DNA from: Neisseria brasiliensis
GTDB lineage: Bacteria; Pseudomonadota; Gammaproteobacteria; Burkholderiales; Neisseriaceae
Assembly (NCBI RefSeq): GCF_009671065.1
Contig: NZ_CP046027.1
Coordinates: forward strand, 1,240,001 to 1,304,000
DNA length: 64,000 bases
Reading direction: 5' to 3'
The notes under the pieces were generated by a model. It did no database searches and was not told where the DNA came from. It saw only the letters and a program-made list of their open reading frames with translations. Positions 35,639-44,800 of this stretch are shown here, one piece after another. Position 1 is the first letter of the stretch. Each line of letters opens with the position of its first letter. Position numbers and translations under genes: made by a program.

Positions 35639-36013
35639 ATGCGTCATCGTAATGGTAACCGCAAATTAAACCGTACCAGCAGCCACCGTGCTGCGATGCT
35701 GCGCAATATGGCAAATTCTTTGTTGACTCACGAAACTATCGTGACCACTTTGCCTAAAGCAAAAGAATTACGCCGCGTGGTAGAGCCCTTGATTACTTTG
35801 GGTAAAAAACCTTCTTTGGCAAACCGTCGTTTGGCATTTGACCGCACTCGCGATCGCGATGTAGTGGTTAAATTGTTTGACGAATTGGGTCCACGTTTCG
35901 CTGCTCGTAATGGCGGCTATGTTCGTGTACTGAAATACGGTTTCCGTAAAGGTGACAATGCGCCTTTGGCGTTGGTAGAGTTGGTTGATAAAGCAGCTGA
36001 AACAGCTGAATAA
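35639..36013 (+). CDS. rplQ: 50S ribosomal protein L17
   Basis: The protein has 124 residues: MRHRNGNRKLNRTSSHRAAM at the start, and the signature TLPKAKELRRVVEPLITLGK. It is the last gene of the ribosomal superoperon and is followed by a strong terminator. Confidence 0.98.
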   Translation: MRHRNGNRKLNRTSSHRAAMLRNMANSLLTHETIVTTLPKAKELRRVVEPLITLGKKPSLANRRLAFDRTRDRDVVVKLFDELGPRFAARNGGYVRVLKYGFRKGDNAPLALVELVDKAAETAE

Positions 36014-36027
36014 TCGACATAAAATTG

Positions 36028-36065
36028 AAAACACCATCTATTTAAATCAATAGATGGTGTTTTTC
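36028..36065 (+). terminator. Intrinsic terminator after rplQ
   Basis: AAAACACCATCTA (36028-36040) pairs with TAGATGGTGTTTT (36051-36063). It ends the S10-spc-alpha transcript. Confidence 0.9.
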
Positions 36066-36249
36066 TTTGAAATACTGTTTGAGCTATTTGATACTGAATC
36101 TGCTTTGCAATATTTTTCAGACGGCCTAAGCGCATCTCGCTTTTAGCATCGTTGGTAGGCAAGTTTTCAAATATCGCATGCCACAATATGTGCCAGAGAT
36201 ATAGAACTGACAAAAAATCTCGCTCTGGTTCTGGTATATAATACTGCCA

Positions 36250-37131
36250 TTACCCACTGGTTTTAATTGATTTAAGCCATTTTGATAAATCATGTTGCGG
36301 GTCAAGCAAACCATGGCGCTCAAACGCATCTAAAATCACCAGTTGCGCATCGCTCATCATCACATCGCTCAGCATCGCTTCTATAATCTCATTAATCTTC
36401 ATCAATTCAAATCCGGCCACTTCGCCATCTTGATTTTCAGGAGTTACATTGCCGGATAATACAGCGTCGAAGATATAGAGAATTTCATTATGTAGACCGC
36501 GGGAAACAGGGCGCAGACTGTGTAACTGATTCTGCAGTCTGAGATGTTGTAGATGATGCGGCGATAATCCTGCTTCTTCTTCACTCTCACGCAGCATGGT
36601 TGCTGTAATGTCTTCACCACAGGATACCCCGCCGCCGACCAAATTATCCAGTTTGTTCGGATCGACCGCTTTATGTTCACTTCTGCGGCCAATCCATAGT
36701 TGCCATTCGCCGTCTTGAAAGGTGAAACCATTTAAATGCACTGCTTTACTCATCAGGCCTAGAGGGCGGAATGCGGCACGTTCCAGCGGGAATAAGACAT
36801 TTTCGTGATGGCAAACATCAAAACGCTCATCACGCCAGCCATGCAATATGCCCAGTTGCTTCCAGTCATGCGCCATGTGTTGAAGTGCATCACCCAAGCT
36901 CAGCCAACTATCTGCACGCAAGTGCAGGCCGTCTGAACGCATTTCCCATTCGCCTTGCCAATCTTTTTCAATTTGCGCTTGCCATTGCGCATTCAGACGG
37001 CCTAAGGCTAAACCGTTCAGCCATAAAGTCTGCCATGAGCCATGCAAACCATAATTCACTTGCGCCCATTGCCACAATTTATCTTGGATTGTCTTATCTA
37101 AAATATGAGGAAATTGAGGAACTGCAGACAT
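36250..37131 (-). CDS. Nudix hydrolase with N-terminal DUF4743-like domain
   Basis: The protein has 293 residues and is transcribed against the ribosomal operons. The Nudix box GX5EX7REX2EEXG is seen as GGGVSCGED...LRESEEEAG at about residues 164-184. The preceding part (about 20-120) resembles the extra domain of Nudix proteins related to plant and fungal thiamine pyrophosphokinase-associated hydrolases. The likely substrate is a nucleoside- or thiamine-type diphosphate, but this cannot be read from the sequence. DUS copies inside the gene read GRLNA and RSDGL. The start MSAVPQFPH is the first Met. Confidence 0.8.
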   Translation of the reverse strand: MSAVPQFPHILDKTIQDKLWQWAQVNYGLHGSWQTLWLNGLALGRLNAQWQAQIEKDWQGEWEMRSDGLHLRADSWLSLGDALQHMAHDWKQLGILHGWRDERFDVCHHENVLFPLERAAFRPLGLMSKAVHLNGFTFQDGEWQLWIGRRSEHKAVDPNKLDNLVGGGVSCGEDITATMLRESEEEAGLSPHHLQHLRLQNQLHSLRPVSRGLHNEILYIFDAVLSGNVTPENQDGEVAGFELMKINEIIEAMLSDVMMSDAQLVILDAFERHGLLDPQHDLSKWLKSIKTSG

Positions 37132-37323
37132 ATTGTTTCACCTTATTATCATTTGTGTTTCAGATTGTAACGCGTTTATCCCGATTTGCAACTGCCGCAT
37201 GCCCAATCGTGTTCTATGCCAATACACGGCAATGGTGCAAACCATGTTAATATTGGGGCAACATTCAGACGGCCTATTTAATCATCGGCCGCATACTTTT
37301 AACTTGATTTCATTTGGTAGCAC

Positions 37324-37932
37324 ATGAAAAACATCGGACTTTTCGGCGGCACGTTTGATCCCATCCACAACGGTCATCTGCACATTGCGCAAGCATTTGC
37401 TGAAGAACTCGGGTTGGATACCGTCATTTTTTTACCAGCAGGCGATCCTTACCACAAACCGCAAAATACGCAAACGCCGGCCAAACACCGTTTCATCATG
37501 ACAGAATTGGCCCTTGCCGAAGAGCCGCGTTTTGCGCTGAGTGATTGCGATATGGTGCGTGAAGGGGCGACTTATACCTTCGATACCGTACAGATTTTCC
37601 GCCAGCAATTTCCAGCAGCGAAACTTTGGTGGTTATTGGGCAGCGACAGTTTGATGAAACTGCATACTTGGAAAAAATGGCAAACCTTGTTGCAGCAGGT
37701 CAACATTGCAGTGGCTATGCGCGAAGGCGACAGCTTGAACCAAGCACCGCGGGAACTACACGCATGGTTGGGCGAAGCTTTGCAAAACGGCAGCGTGCGC
37801 ATTTTGCAGGCGCCTTTGTACAACATCAGTTCCACGCAAATTCGCACGGCATTAGAAAATCAAAGCCTTTCAGACGGCCTCATTCCATCCTCAGTCGCGC
37901 GTTATATCCAGCAACACGGTTTATACCGCTAA
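37324..37932 (+). CDS. nadD: Nicotinate-nucleotide adenylyltransferase
   Basis: NadD makes deamido-NAD from nicotinate mononucleotide and ATP. The protein has 202 residues. The nucleotidyltransferase motif GGTFDPIHNGHLHIA is at residues 8-22 and ISSTQIR is near residue 170. The order nadD-rsfS-rlmH is a conserved proteobacterial cluster. A DUS in the gene is translated LSDGLI near the C-terminus. Confidence 0.96.
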   Translation: MKNIGLFGGTFDPIHNGHLHIAQAFAEELGLDTVIFLPAGDPYHKPQNTQTPAKHRFIMTELALAEEPRFALSDCDMVREGATYTFDTVQIFRQQFPAAKLWWLLGSDSLMKLHTWKKWQTLLQQVNIAVAMREGDSLNQAPRELHAWLGEALQNGSVRILQAPLYNISSTQIRTALENQSLSDGLIPSSVARYIQQHGLYR

Positions 37933-38022
37933 TCAGAAATATCATGATTCAACCCATAGGCCGTCTGAACAGATTCCTTGATAAAATACTGCAAAAAATA
38001 GCTTAAATTCAGCCAGATAAGC

Positions 38023-38028
38023 TATAAT
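38023..38028 (+). promoter_or_regulatory. -10 element joined to a DUS before rsfS
   Basis: TATAAT at 38023-38028 shares its last two bases with the DUS ATGCCGTCTGAA. The -35 is weak. The rsfS start is 31 bases downstream. Confidence 0.45.
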
Positions 38029-38058
38029 GCCGTCTGAAAAACGTAACTTAGGAATAAA

Positions 38059-38445
38059 ATGAACGAACAAGAATTACTCGACTTGCAAAAAATGGTCGAA
38101 ATCGCAGTAAACGCGTTGGAAGACGTGAAAGCCAAAGACATTTCCGTGTTGGAAACCCAAGAAAAAACCTCGCTGTTTGCCCGCATGATTGTGGCGACCG
38201 GCGATAGTACCCGCCAAGTCAAAGCCTTGGCCAACAATGTGGCGGTTGATTTGAAAGAAGCCGGCTTCGAAATCTTGAGCCAAGAAGGCGATACCGGCGA
38301 ATGGACGTTGGTAGATGCCGGTGATCTGGTGGTACACGTTATGCTGCCGGCAGTGCGCGATTATTACGACATCGATACCCTGTGGGGCGGTGAAAAACCC
38401 GCTTTTGAAGTCGGTATGCAAAAACCTTGGCATGCGGCCGATTAA
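38059..38445 (+). CDS. rsfS: Ribosomal silencing factor RsfS
   Basis: RsfS binds L14 (rplN, 27407) and blocks subunit joining under starvation. The protein has 128 residues, with VEIAVNALEDVKAKDISVLE, then MIVATGDSTRQVKALAN, and VVHVMLPAVRDYYDIDTLW near the C-terminus. TAGGAATAAA precedes the ATG. It lies in the conserved nadD-rsfS-rlmH group. Confidence 0.96.
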   Translation: MNEQELLDLQKMVEIAVNALEDVKAKDISVLETQEKTSLFARMIVATGDSTRQVKALANNVAVDLKEAGFEILSQEGDTGEWTLVDAGDLVVHVMLPAVRDYYDIDTLWGGEKPAFEVGMQKPWHAAD

Positions 38446-38470
38446 GCTTTAACCCAATTTAATGGTGAAT

Positions 38471-38508
38471 CAGGCCGTCTGAAAACGCTTTCAGACGGCC
38501 TGTGTTTT
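38471..38508 (+). terminator. DUS-pair terminator after rsfS
   Basis: CAGGCCGTCTGAAA (38471-38484) pairs with TTTCAGACGGCCTG (38489-38502), followed by TGTTTTCT. Confidence 0.8.
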
Positions 38509-38533
38509 CTTATAGATATAGATAGATACCGAA

Positions 38534-39004
38534 ATGAACATTACCGTTTTAGCTGTTGGCACCAAAATGCCCAAATGGGTCGATGAAGCCGTGAATGAAT
38601 ACGCCAAACGCTTTGGCCGTGAAGTGAATTACACCTTAAAAGAAATCAAACCCGAGAAACGGGGCGCCGGCGTCAATGCCGCGCAGGGAATGGCCGCGGA
38701 AGAAAAACGCATACTTGAAGCCATTCCGCAGGGCGCGTTTCTGGTGGTATTGGATGAGCGTGGTAAGGCGCCAACTTCGGTTGAATTAGCGGAACTCCTT
38801 AAAACATGGCAGCAAAACGGTGAACATGTCTGCTTTGTGATTGGTGGGGCCGACGGCATGACCGATTATCTCAAGCAGCAAGCCCGTTTGATGATGCGTT
38901 TATCCAGCCTGACCATGCCCCACGGCATGGTGCGCGTATTGCTGACCGAGCAGCTTTACCGCGCCGTTTCCATCTTAAATAATCATCCTTATCATCGTGA
39001 ATAA
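38534..39004 (+). CDS. rlmH: 23S rRNA pseudouridine(1915)-N3-methyltransferase RlmH
   Basis: RlmH, a SPOUT-class enzyme, methylates pseudouridine 1915 in helix 69 of 23S rRNA. The protein has 156 residues, with LVVLDERGKAPTSVELAELL, the knot motif FVIGGADGMTD and SLTMPHGMVRVLLTEQLYRA, ending in HPYHRE. It completes the nadD-rsfS-rlmH cluster. Confidence 0.96.
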   Translation: MNITVLAVGTKMPKWVDEAVNEYAKRFGREVNYTLKEIKPEKRGAGVNAAQGMAAEEKRILEAIPQGAFLVVLDERGKAPTSVELAELLKTWQQNGEHVCFVIGGADGMTDYLKQQARLMMRLSSLTMPHGMVRVLLTEQLYRAVSILNNHPYHRE

Positions 39005-39025
39005 AGGCTGATTTTTGCGCCAAAA

Positions 39026-39058
39026 GCACAGGCTGTCTGTATTTCAGACGGTCTTTTG
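39026..39058 (+). terminator. Degenerate DUS hairpin after rlmH
   Basis: AGGCTGTCTG (39030-39039) pairs imperfectly with CAGACGGTCT (39045-39054), and TTTT follows. Confidence 0.5.
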
Positions 39059-39101
39059 ATTTGGAAGATTGTGTTAACAAATATAAAACTATATCAATCG
39101 C

Positions 39102-39129
39102 TTGATTTTGAAAATATTTCTGATACATT
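39102..39129 (+). promoter_or_regulatory. Possible promoter of the cytochrome c' gene
   Basis: TTGATT (39102-39107) and TACATT (39124-39129) are 16 bases apart, about 44 bases before the ATG at 39173. The surrounding DNA is A+T-rich. Confidence 0.45.
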
Positions 39130-39172
39130 TCCATTACAAAGCAAATAAATAAAACCCAAAAGGAACACAATC

Positions 39173-39682
39173 ATGAATAAAACTTTATTGACAATGGGCA
39201 CGCTGGCGGCATTGCTGTTGAGCGCGTGCGGCGGCCAAAACGACACCAAACCTGCTGAATCAGCACCGGCACCTGCCGCGACTTCGGAAGCACCTACGGG
39301 CAGTGCGAAAGCGGCGGTTGAAGAGCGCGAGCGCCTGATGGATGTCTTTAAAGAATCTGCCGGCACCATGGGCAAAATGATTAAGGGCGAAACCGCTTAC
39401 GATGCTGCGGCATTCCAAGCGGCTGCCGATACTTTGGCGGAAAATGCCGATAAACCTTGGGTGCACTACACCGAAGAGAGCGCGAAAGAAGAATCCGGTG
39501 CCAAACCTGAAGTGTGGAGCAAGCCGGATCAATTTAAGCAAGAGGCTGACAAATTCATCGCGGCTGCTGCTGCTTTGAAAACGGCTGCTGCCGAAGGCAA
39601 CTTGGATGCAGTGAAAAGACCGTTTGGCGATGTAGGTCAAAGCTGTAAATCTTGCCACGATTCTTTCCGTGTAGACGACTAA
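39173..39682 (+). CDS. Lipoprotein of the cytochrome c' family
   Basis: A predicted periplasm-facing haem protein of 169 residues. The signal peptide ends LLLSACGG, with the lipidated Cys at about residue 19. An Ala/Pro-rich linker runs to about residue 42. The haem-binding CKSCH motif is at the C-terminus, close to residue 160, in the cytochrome c' arrangement of a four-helix bundle. Cytochromes c' bind NO and protect against nitrosative stress; neisserial homologues (CycP) have this role. I did not see a neighbouring NO-reductase gene. Confidence 0.85.
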   Translation: MNKTLLTMGTLAALLLSACGGQNDTKPAESAPAPAATSEAPTGSAKAAVEERERLMDVFKESAGTMGKMIKGETAYDAAAFQAAADTLAENADKPWVHYTEESAKEESGAKPEVWSKPDQFKQEADKFIAAAAALKTAAAEGNLDAVKRPFGDVGQSCKSCHDSFRVDD

Positions 39683-39704
39683 TCGCTTAAAAACCACACA
39701 AAAG

Positions 39705-39847
39705 GAGACCTTTGCAAAACCCTAGATTTGAGTACAGTTCAAAGTTGTAGCAGCGCAGAAAGCGCAGACATATCATCAAGATAGGCAAGCTTTCGAGCAG
39801 CGCACAACGAAGAAATGTGCCAAAGATAGGGATTTTGCAAAGGTCTC
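39705..39847. mobile_element. 143-bp inverted-repeat element (MITE-like), copy 1
   Basis: The terminal inverted repeats begin GAGACCTTTGCAAAAC at the left and mirror at the right (TTTTGCAAAGGTCTC), with about 20 matching bases. No coding capacity is seen. A second 143-bp copy lies at 51706. The ends resemble those of IS1106/IS5-family elements, so mobilisation in trans is plausible. Confidence 0.75.
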
Positions 39848-39848
39848 A

Positions 39849-39895
39849 AAAGGCCGTCTGAAACAGAGTATCAAGCTGTTTCAGACGGCCTTTTT
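39849..39895 (+). terminator. DUS-pair terminator
   Basis: An 18-bp perfect stem from AAAGGCCGTCTGAAACAG (39849-39866) to 39893, with a run of five Ts. It lies downstream of the cytochrome c' gene and the inverted-repeat element. Confidence 0.85.
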
Positions 39896-40244
39896 GTATG
39901 TGCAGCATCGTGTATCATGATGATGAAAATAAGACGCTGCTAATCAAAGATATGTGTATCATGATGATTTTTAATCACTTTAAAGGCCATCTGAATATCT
40001 AAAGCAAAACTGGTTGAATGGGATTGGATTTGATTTCTATGTTGATGAATTAGGTTTGCTGTTGAGTGTTAAAAATTTCATTATTTATGGTGGTTTTCTA
40101 TGCTTGAAATTCATTTATAATCATTTGAAATTTAATAGGGCGATCGGTTTTAGTGTTTGAATAAAGCCGTTTAAATTGCCCTTTAAATTATATCTATATG
40201 ATTTAAATAGGTAAAAATAAGTTTTATTTTATCAATTAGCTTTA
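39896..40244. other. A+T-rich intergenic stretch before the porin gene
   Basis: This stretch holds a 15-base direct repeat (GTGTATCATGATGAT at 39910 and 39954) and a degenerate DUS near 39982. I see no gene in it. Confidence 0.6.
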
Positions 40245-40276
40245 TATAATCCTTGATTATCCAAGCTTTTGGATAA
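40245..40276 (+). promoter_or_regulatory. Likely porin promoter -10 and 5' hairpin
   Basis: TATAAT at 40245-40250 lies 60 bases before the porin ATG; the -35 region is A+T-rich and unclear. It is followed by TTATCCAA (40257-40264) paired with TTGGATAA (40269-40276), a hairpin in the mRNA leader. Confidence 0.45.
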
Positions 40277-40309
40277 ACAAAATAAAAAATGAAATTAAGA
40301 GGAGCCACC

Positions 40310-41421
40310 ATGAAAAAAAGTATCATCACCATCGCTTTGTTGGGTTTGGCCGGCCATGCCGCTGCCGATGTCACCTTATACGGCGAAATCCGCAACAGCA
40401 TCTCTGTTGAAAGCGTTAAAATCAAAGGCAGCAACGGCGTGACCGAAAAGGCACCGGCACCACCATCAATGACCACTTATCCCGCATCGGTTTCAAAGGC
40501 AGCGAGAAGCTGAGCGAAGACACCAAATTGATTTGGCAGATGGAGCAACGCGTTTCGACCGTCAGCCAATACGACGGCTGGGGTACGCGCGATTCGTTTA
40601 TCGGCTTGGAAGGTGATTTCGGTAAAATCCGCGCCGGTTACCTGAGCAACCAATACAATGAAATGGTTGATTTGGACAAATGGATTTTCAACCGCGGCAG
40701 CGCCTTGGGCTTGAGCAGCTACAACCGTGAAGGCAAACGTGTGGTATCCGCACGCTACGACTCGCCGGTGTTTAACGGTTTCCAAGGCATCGTGCAATAT
40801 GCGCCGCGCGACAACAAAAATCCGGGCGACCGTTACACTCACCAAGAAGCCGCACAAGATGAGTTGATGCTTGGCCTGAAATACAAGAGCGATAAAGCCT
40901 TTGCCAAATCGGCCTACAGCCATAAGAAAAACAACTATGCCGACGGCAATGGTAAGTTGAAAGACGGCTATATCGCCCGCATCGATGGCGGCCTGTATTT
41001 GGGTAATTTGGAAATCGGCGCCGGTGTGCAACATGCCAAAGGCAATGAAAGCGGCAATAAATACTTGAGCCTGTTGACCGGTAATCAAAAAACATTCGAC
41101 GGCCAAGGCTTGTTTGCCGATAAAACCGAAGCCGTGAAAGTGACCGATGCCGCCATCGCCTTAACCTACCGTGCAGGCAACTGGCAGCCGCAATTGGTTT
41201 ACGCGCATGGCTGGGCGGCAAAAGGCGTCAACAGCAAAGATATTTTGGTGGATAAATACGACCAAGTCGTGATTGGCGGCGATTACCACATGAGCAAGCG
41301 CACATCGATTCGCGGACAAGCCGGTTATCTGGTGATGGGGGATAAAACCCGTTTGAACGCGACCACTACCGGTAAAGTCGAGCATGGCGGTGCGCAAATC
41401 GCATTGCACCATAAATTCTGA
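40310..41421 (+). pseudogene. Porin gene broken by a one-base frameshift
   Basis: The first frame (from ATG 40310, after AGAGGAGCCACC) encodes a signal peptide and first strand of a neisserial porin: MKKSIITIALLGLAGHAAA, then DVTLYGEIRNSISVE. After the A4 run at 40446-40449 the reading frame is lost. Homology continues in another frame as GTGTTINDHLSRIGFKGSEK, then QMEQRVSTVSQYDGWGTRDS, down to the terminal Phe of GGAQIALHHKF. One extra A at that run would restore a full porin of about 370 residues. As written, translation stops soon after 40510. Sequencing error, slipped-strand variation or true loss cannot be separated here. Confidence 0.8.
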
Positions 41422-41447
41422 TTGGTTTTCATGATGTTATAAAAAAT

Positions 41448-41488
41448 GCCGTCTGAAAATCGGGAATATAGATTTTCAGACGGCCTTT
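41448..41488 (+). terminator. DUS-pair terminator after the porin
   Basis: GCCGTCTGAAAATC (41448-41461) pairs with GATTTTCAGACGGC (41471-41484), followed by CTTTT. Confidence 0.8.
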
Positions 41489-41530
41489 TGCTGGTGTTTC
41501 CAAGAAGGTAGTCAGTTTGATATAGGCAAC

Positions 41531-41564
41531 AAAAAATCCCTTAGCTTTCACTAAGGGATTTTTT
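41531..41564 (-). terminator. Terminator of tRNA-fMet
   Basis: AAAAAATCCCTTAG and CTAAGGGATTTTTT form a 14-bp stem with T runs on both strands. It lies seven bases past the 3' end of the minus-strand tRNA. Confidence 0.85.
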
Positions 41565-41570
41565 AAAATT

Positions 41571-41647
<77 letters not shown>

Positions 41648-41744
41648 TCTGAAGTTGTAACTATACGAGAATAGGGCATAGGTGTCAAGCGTTTTTGCGA
41701 AAAAATATTTCAAGCCTTATTCGTGGCCATGATTTTCTTTAAAC

Positions 41745-41811
41745 AGGCCGTCTGAAAAGCTGAAGCAAGTCACTTGGTTTGTTGGCGCTTTTCTGCTTTT
41801 TCAGACGGCCT
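41745..41811. repeat. Inverted DUS pair before hrpA
   Basis: AGGCCGTCTGAAAAGC (41745-41760) and TTCAGACGGCCT (41800-41811) are spaced by about 40 bases. Confidence 0.7.
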
Positions 41812-41813
41812 TT

Positions 41814-41821
41814 GCTATAAT
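41814..41821 (+). promoter_or_regulatory. Extended -10 promoter for hrpA
   Basis: GCTATAAT preceded by TT, giving TGCTATAAT across 41813-41821, directly follows a DUS and lies 38 bases before the ATG. No convincing -35 is visible. Confidence 0.5.
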
Positions 41822-41858
41822 TAGGCTTTATTTTTCTATGATATAAGCCGAACGCTAC

Positions 41859-44800
41859 ATGTCTCAAGCCACGTTTCAACCTGATTTGTCTCAAACCCTT
41901 TCTAAAGACCGCCATTTCCTGCGCCAAGCCTTGAATAACCCGAAGCGTTTTGGCGGTAAAGAGGTGGTGCAGCAAAAATACCAACAATCGCACCAGCGTT
42001 TTCTCAAGCGACAAGCCAAGCTGCCGAAGCCTGAATATGCGGGCAATCTGCCGGTGCATGAGCGTTTGGACGACATCAAAACCGCGATTCAAAACCATCA
42101 GGTCACCATCATTTGTGGCGAAACCGGTTCGGGTAAAACCACGCAGTTGCCTAAAATTTGTTTGGAGCTCGGCCGCGGCACGGCAGGCTTAATCGGCCAT
42201 ACCCAGCCGCGCCGTTTGGCTGCGCGTTCGGTGGCGGAGCGCATTGCTGAAGAATTGGGCAGCCCGATTGGCGAAACCGTCGGCTACAAAGTGCGTTTCA
42301 ACGACAACACTTCGCGTGATGCCTATGTGAAGCTGATGACCGACGGTATTTTGCTGGCCGAAACGCAAACCGACCGCTTTCTCACCGCCTACGACACCAT
42401 CATCATCGACGAAGCGCACGAGCGCAGTCTGAACATTGATTTCCTGCTCGGCTATCTCAAGCAACTGTTGCCGCGCCGCCCTGATTTGAAAGTCATCATC
42501 ACTTCGGCCACGATTGATGCCGAGCGTTTTTCTAAGCATTTCAACGGCGCGCCGGTGCTGGAAGTAAGCGGCCGCACGTTTCCTGTGGAAATTCTGTATC
42601 GCCCGCTGCATCAAGCTGATGAAGACGAAGCTGAAATCGAGCTGACCGAGGCCATTGTCGATGCCGCCGATGAATTGGCGCGATACGGCGAAGGCGATAT
42701 TTTGGTGTTTTTGCCGGGTGAACGCGAAATCCGCGAGGCCGCCGAAGCCTTGCGCAAATCACCGTTGCGCCGCAATGACGAAATCCTGCCGTTGTTTGCG
42801 CGTTTGTCCAACGCCGAGCAGCACAAAATTTTTCACCCGTCGGGCAGCAAGCGCCGCATCGTGTTGGCAACCAACGTGGCCGAAACTTCGCTCACCGTGC
42901 CGGGCATTAAATATGTCATCGATACCGGTTTGGCGCGGGTGAAACGCTATTCTGCGCGCGCCAAAGTCGAGCAGCTGCATGTGGAAAAAATCTCGCAAGC
43001 GGCGGCACGCCAACGTTCCGGACGATGCGGCCGTGTATCGGCTGGTGTGGCCGTGCGCCTGTATTCGGAAGAAGACTTCAACCAACGCACCGCGTTTACC
43101 GACCCCGAAATCATCCGTAGCAATCTGGCGGCGGTGATTTTGCGCATGGCCGCGTTGAAGCTGGGCGATGTGGCCGCGTTTCCGTTTCTCGAAGCGCCGG
43201 ATCAGCGCTATATCAACGATGGTTTTCAGGTGTTGCTGGAGCTGGGTGCCGTCAATGAGCAAAATGAGCTGACCAAACTTGGCGAACAAATGGCGCGGCT
43301 GCCCATCGACCCGAAAATCAGCCGCATGTTGCTGGCGGCAAAAAAACACGATTGCGTGCAGGAAATGCTGGTGATTGTGTCGGCTTTGTCGATTCAAGAT
43401 CCGCGCGAACGCCCTTTGGAAGCGCGTGATGCGGCGGCCAAGGCGCACGAGCGTTTTACCGACAAGCAATCCGATTTTCTGGCGTATCTGAATATTTGGG
43501 ACAGCTTCCAGCGCGAGCGCGACAAAGGCTTATCCAACAAGCAGTTGGTGCAATGGTGTCGCCAATATTTTCTGTCGCACCTGCGTATGCGCGAGTGGCG
43601 TGAGTTGCACAAGCAACTGGCCGAAATCGCCATTGAAATGGGTCTAACCGATAAAGAACGTGCGTTCAGACGGCCTCCTGTACAAACGCATTTAAGGCCG
43701 TATGCGACCGAAGGAAGTCCCCGTGGGAAAAACAAAGCTGACCAAGATTTATCGGCGCAATTCAAACAAAAACAATTAGACAAAAAAGACCATCGCGCCA
43801 AAATCCGCGCGGCCAAAGAAGCCGGCTACGAGCAAATCCACCGCGCCTTGCTCACCGGCCTGATTGCCAATGTCGGCATGAAATCGCCCGACGGCCACGA
43901 TTACACCGGCGCACGCGGCAGCCATTTTCATCTGTTCCCCGCTTCGGCTTTGTTCAAAAGCAAACCGAAATGGGTGATGGCTGCCGAGCTAACCGAAACC
44001 ACACGTCTGTATGCGCGCGATGTGGCCGAAATCAAGCCGGAATGGATTGAACAGGAAGCGCCGCATTTGGTGCGCTACCATTATTTCGAGCCGCATTGGG
44101 AGCAAAAGCGCGGCGAAGTGGTGGCCAGCGAACGCGTGACCTTGTATGGCCTGACCGTCTTGCCACGCCGCCCGATTGCCTATGGCAAAGTCGCCCCCGA
44201 AGAAGCGCGTGAGATTTTTATTCGCGGCGCATTGGTAGCGCAGGAGACCGATTTAAAGGCGGATTTTTTCATTCACAACAAAAAACTGATTCGCGAAGTG
44301 ACCGAGTTGGAACACAAATCGCGCAAGCAGGATGTGTTGGTGGATGATGAAGTGTTGTTTGAGTTTTACAACCAGCGTTTGCCTGAAATGTATGTGCCGT
44401 CTGAAAAATCATCATTGCCAAACGCGGCAACGGTGGGTTCACACCCACCCTACCCAAGGCCGTCTGAAAAAGAAGTAGGCCGGATACTTGTATCCGACAA
44501 AAAAACAGGCGAACCCAATAAATCAGAAGTAGGTCGGATACTCGTATCCGACAAAAATTCAGACAAGCCCAACAAGTCGGATACGAGTATCCGACCTACA
44601 CGGCCAGAAAAGCCTAAACCGCTGGCAGACATCCGCACCTTCCAAGCATGGCTTAAAACCGCTGAAGCCACTGAACCCAAGCTACTGTTTCTCAGTCGCG
44701 ACGACTTGATGCAGCACGCCGCGGCACATATTACCGAAGAGCAGTTCCCCAAATTCTGGAAAACCGCCGACGGCAAATTCAAGCTGGCATACCGCTTCGA

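Noticed and set aside
39095..39110. FNR box before the cytochrome c' gene
   Set aside because: The palindrome is ATCAA-N4-TTGAT, the half-sites being in the opposite order to TTGAT-N4-ATCAA, so it is not an FNR consensus site.
44470..44605. CRISPR-like array in hrpA
   Set aside because: Only three units, one inverted, with unequal spacers that are part of a coding frame; no cas gene is in the window.
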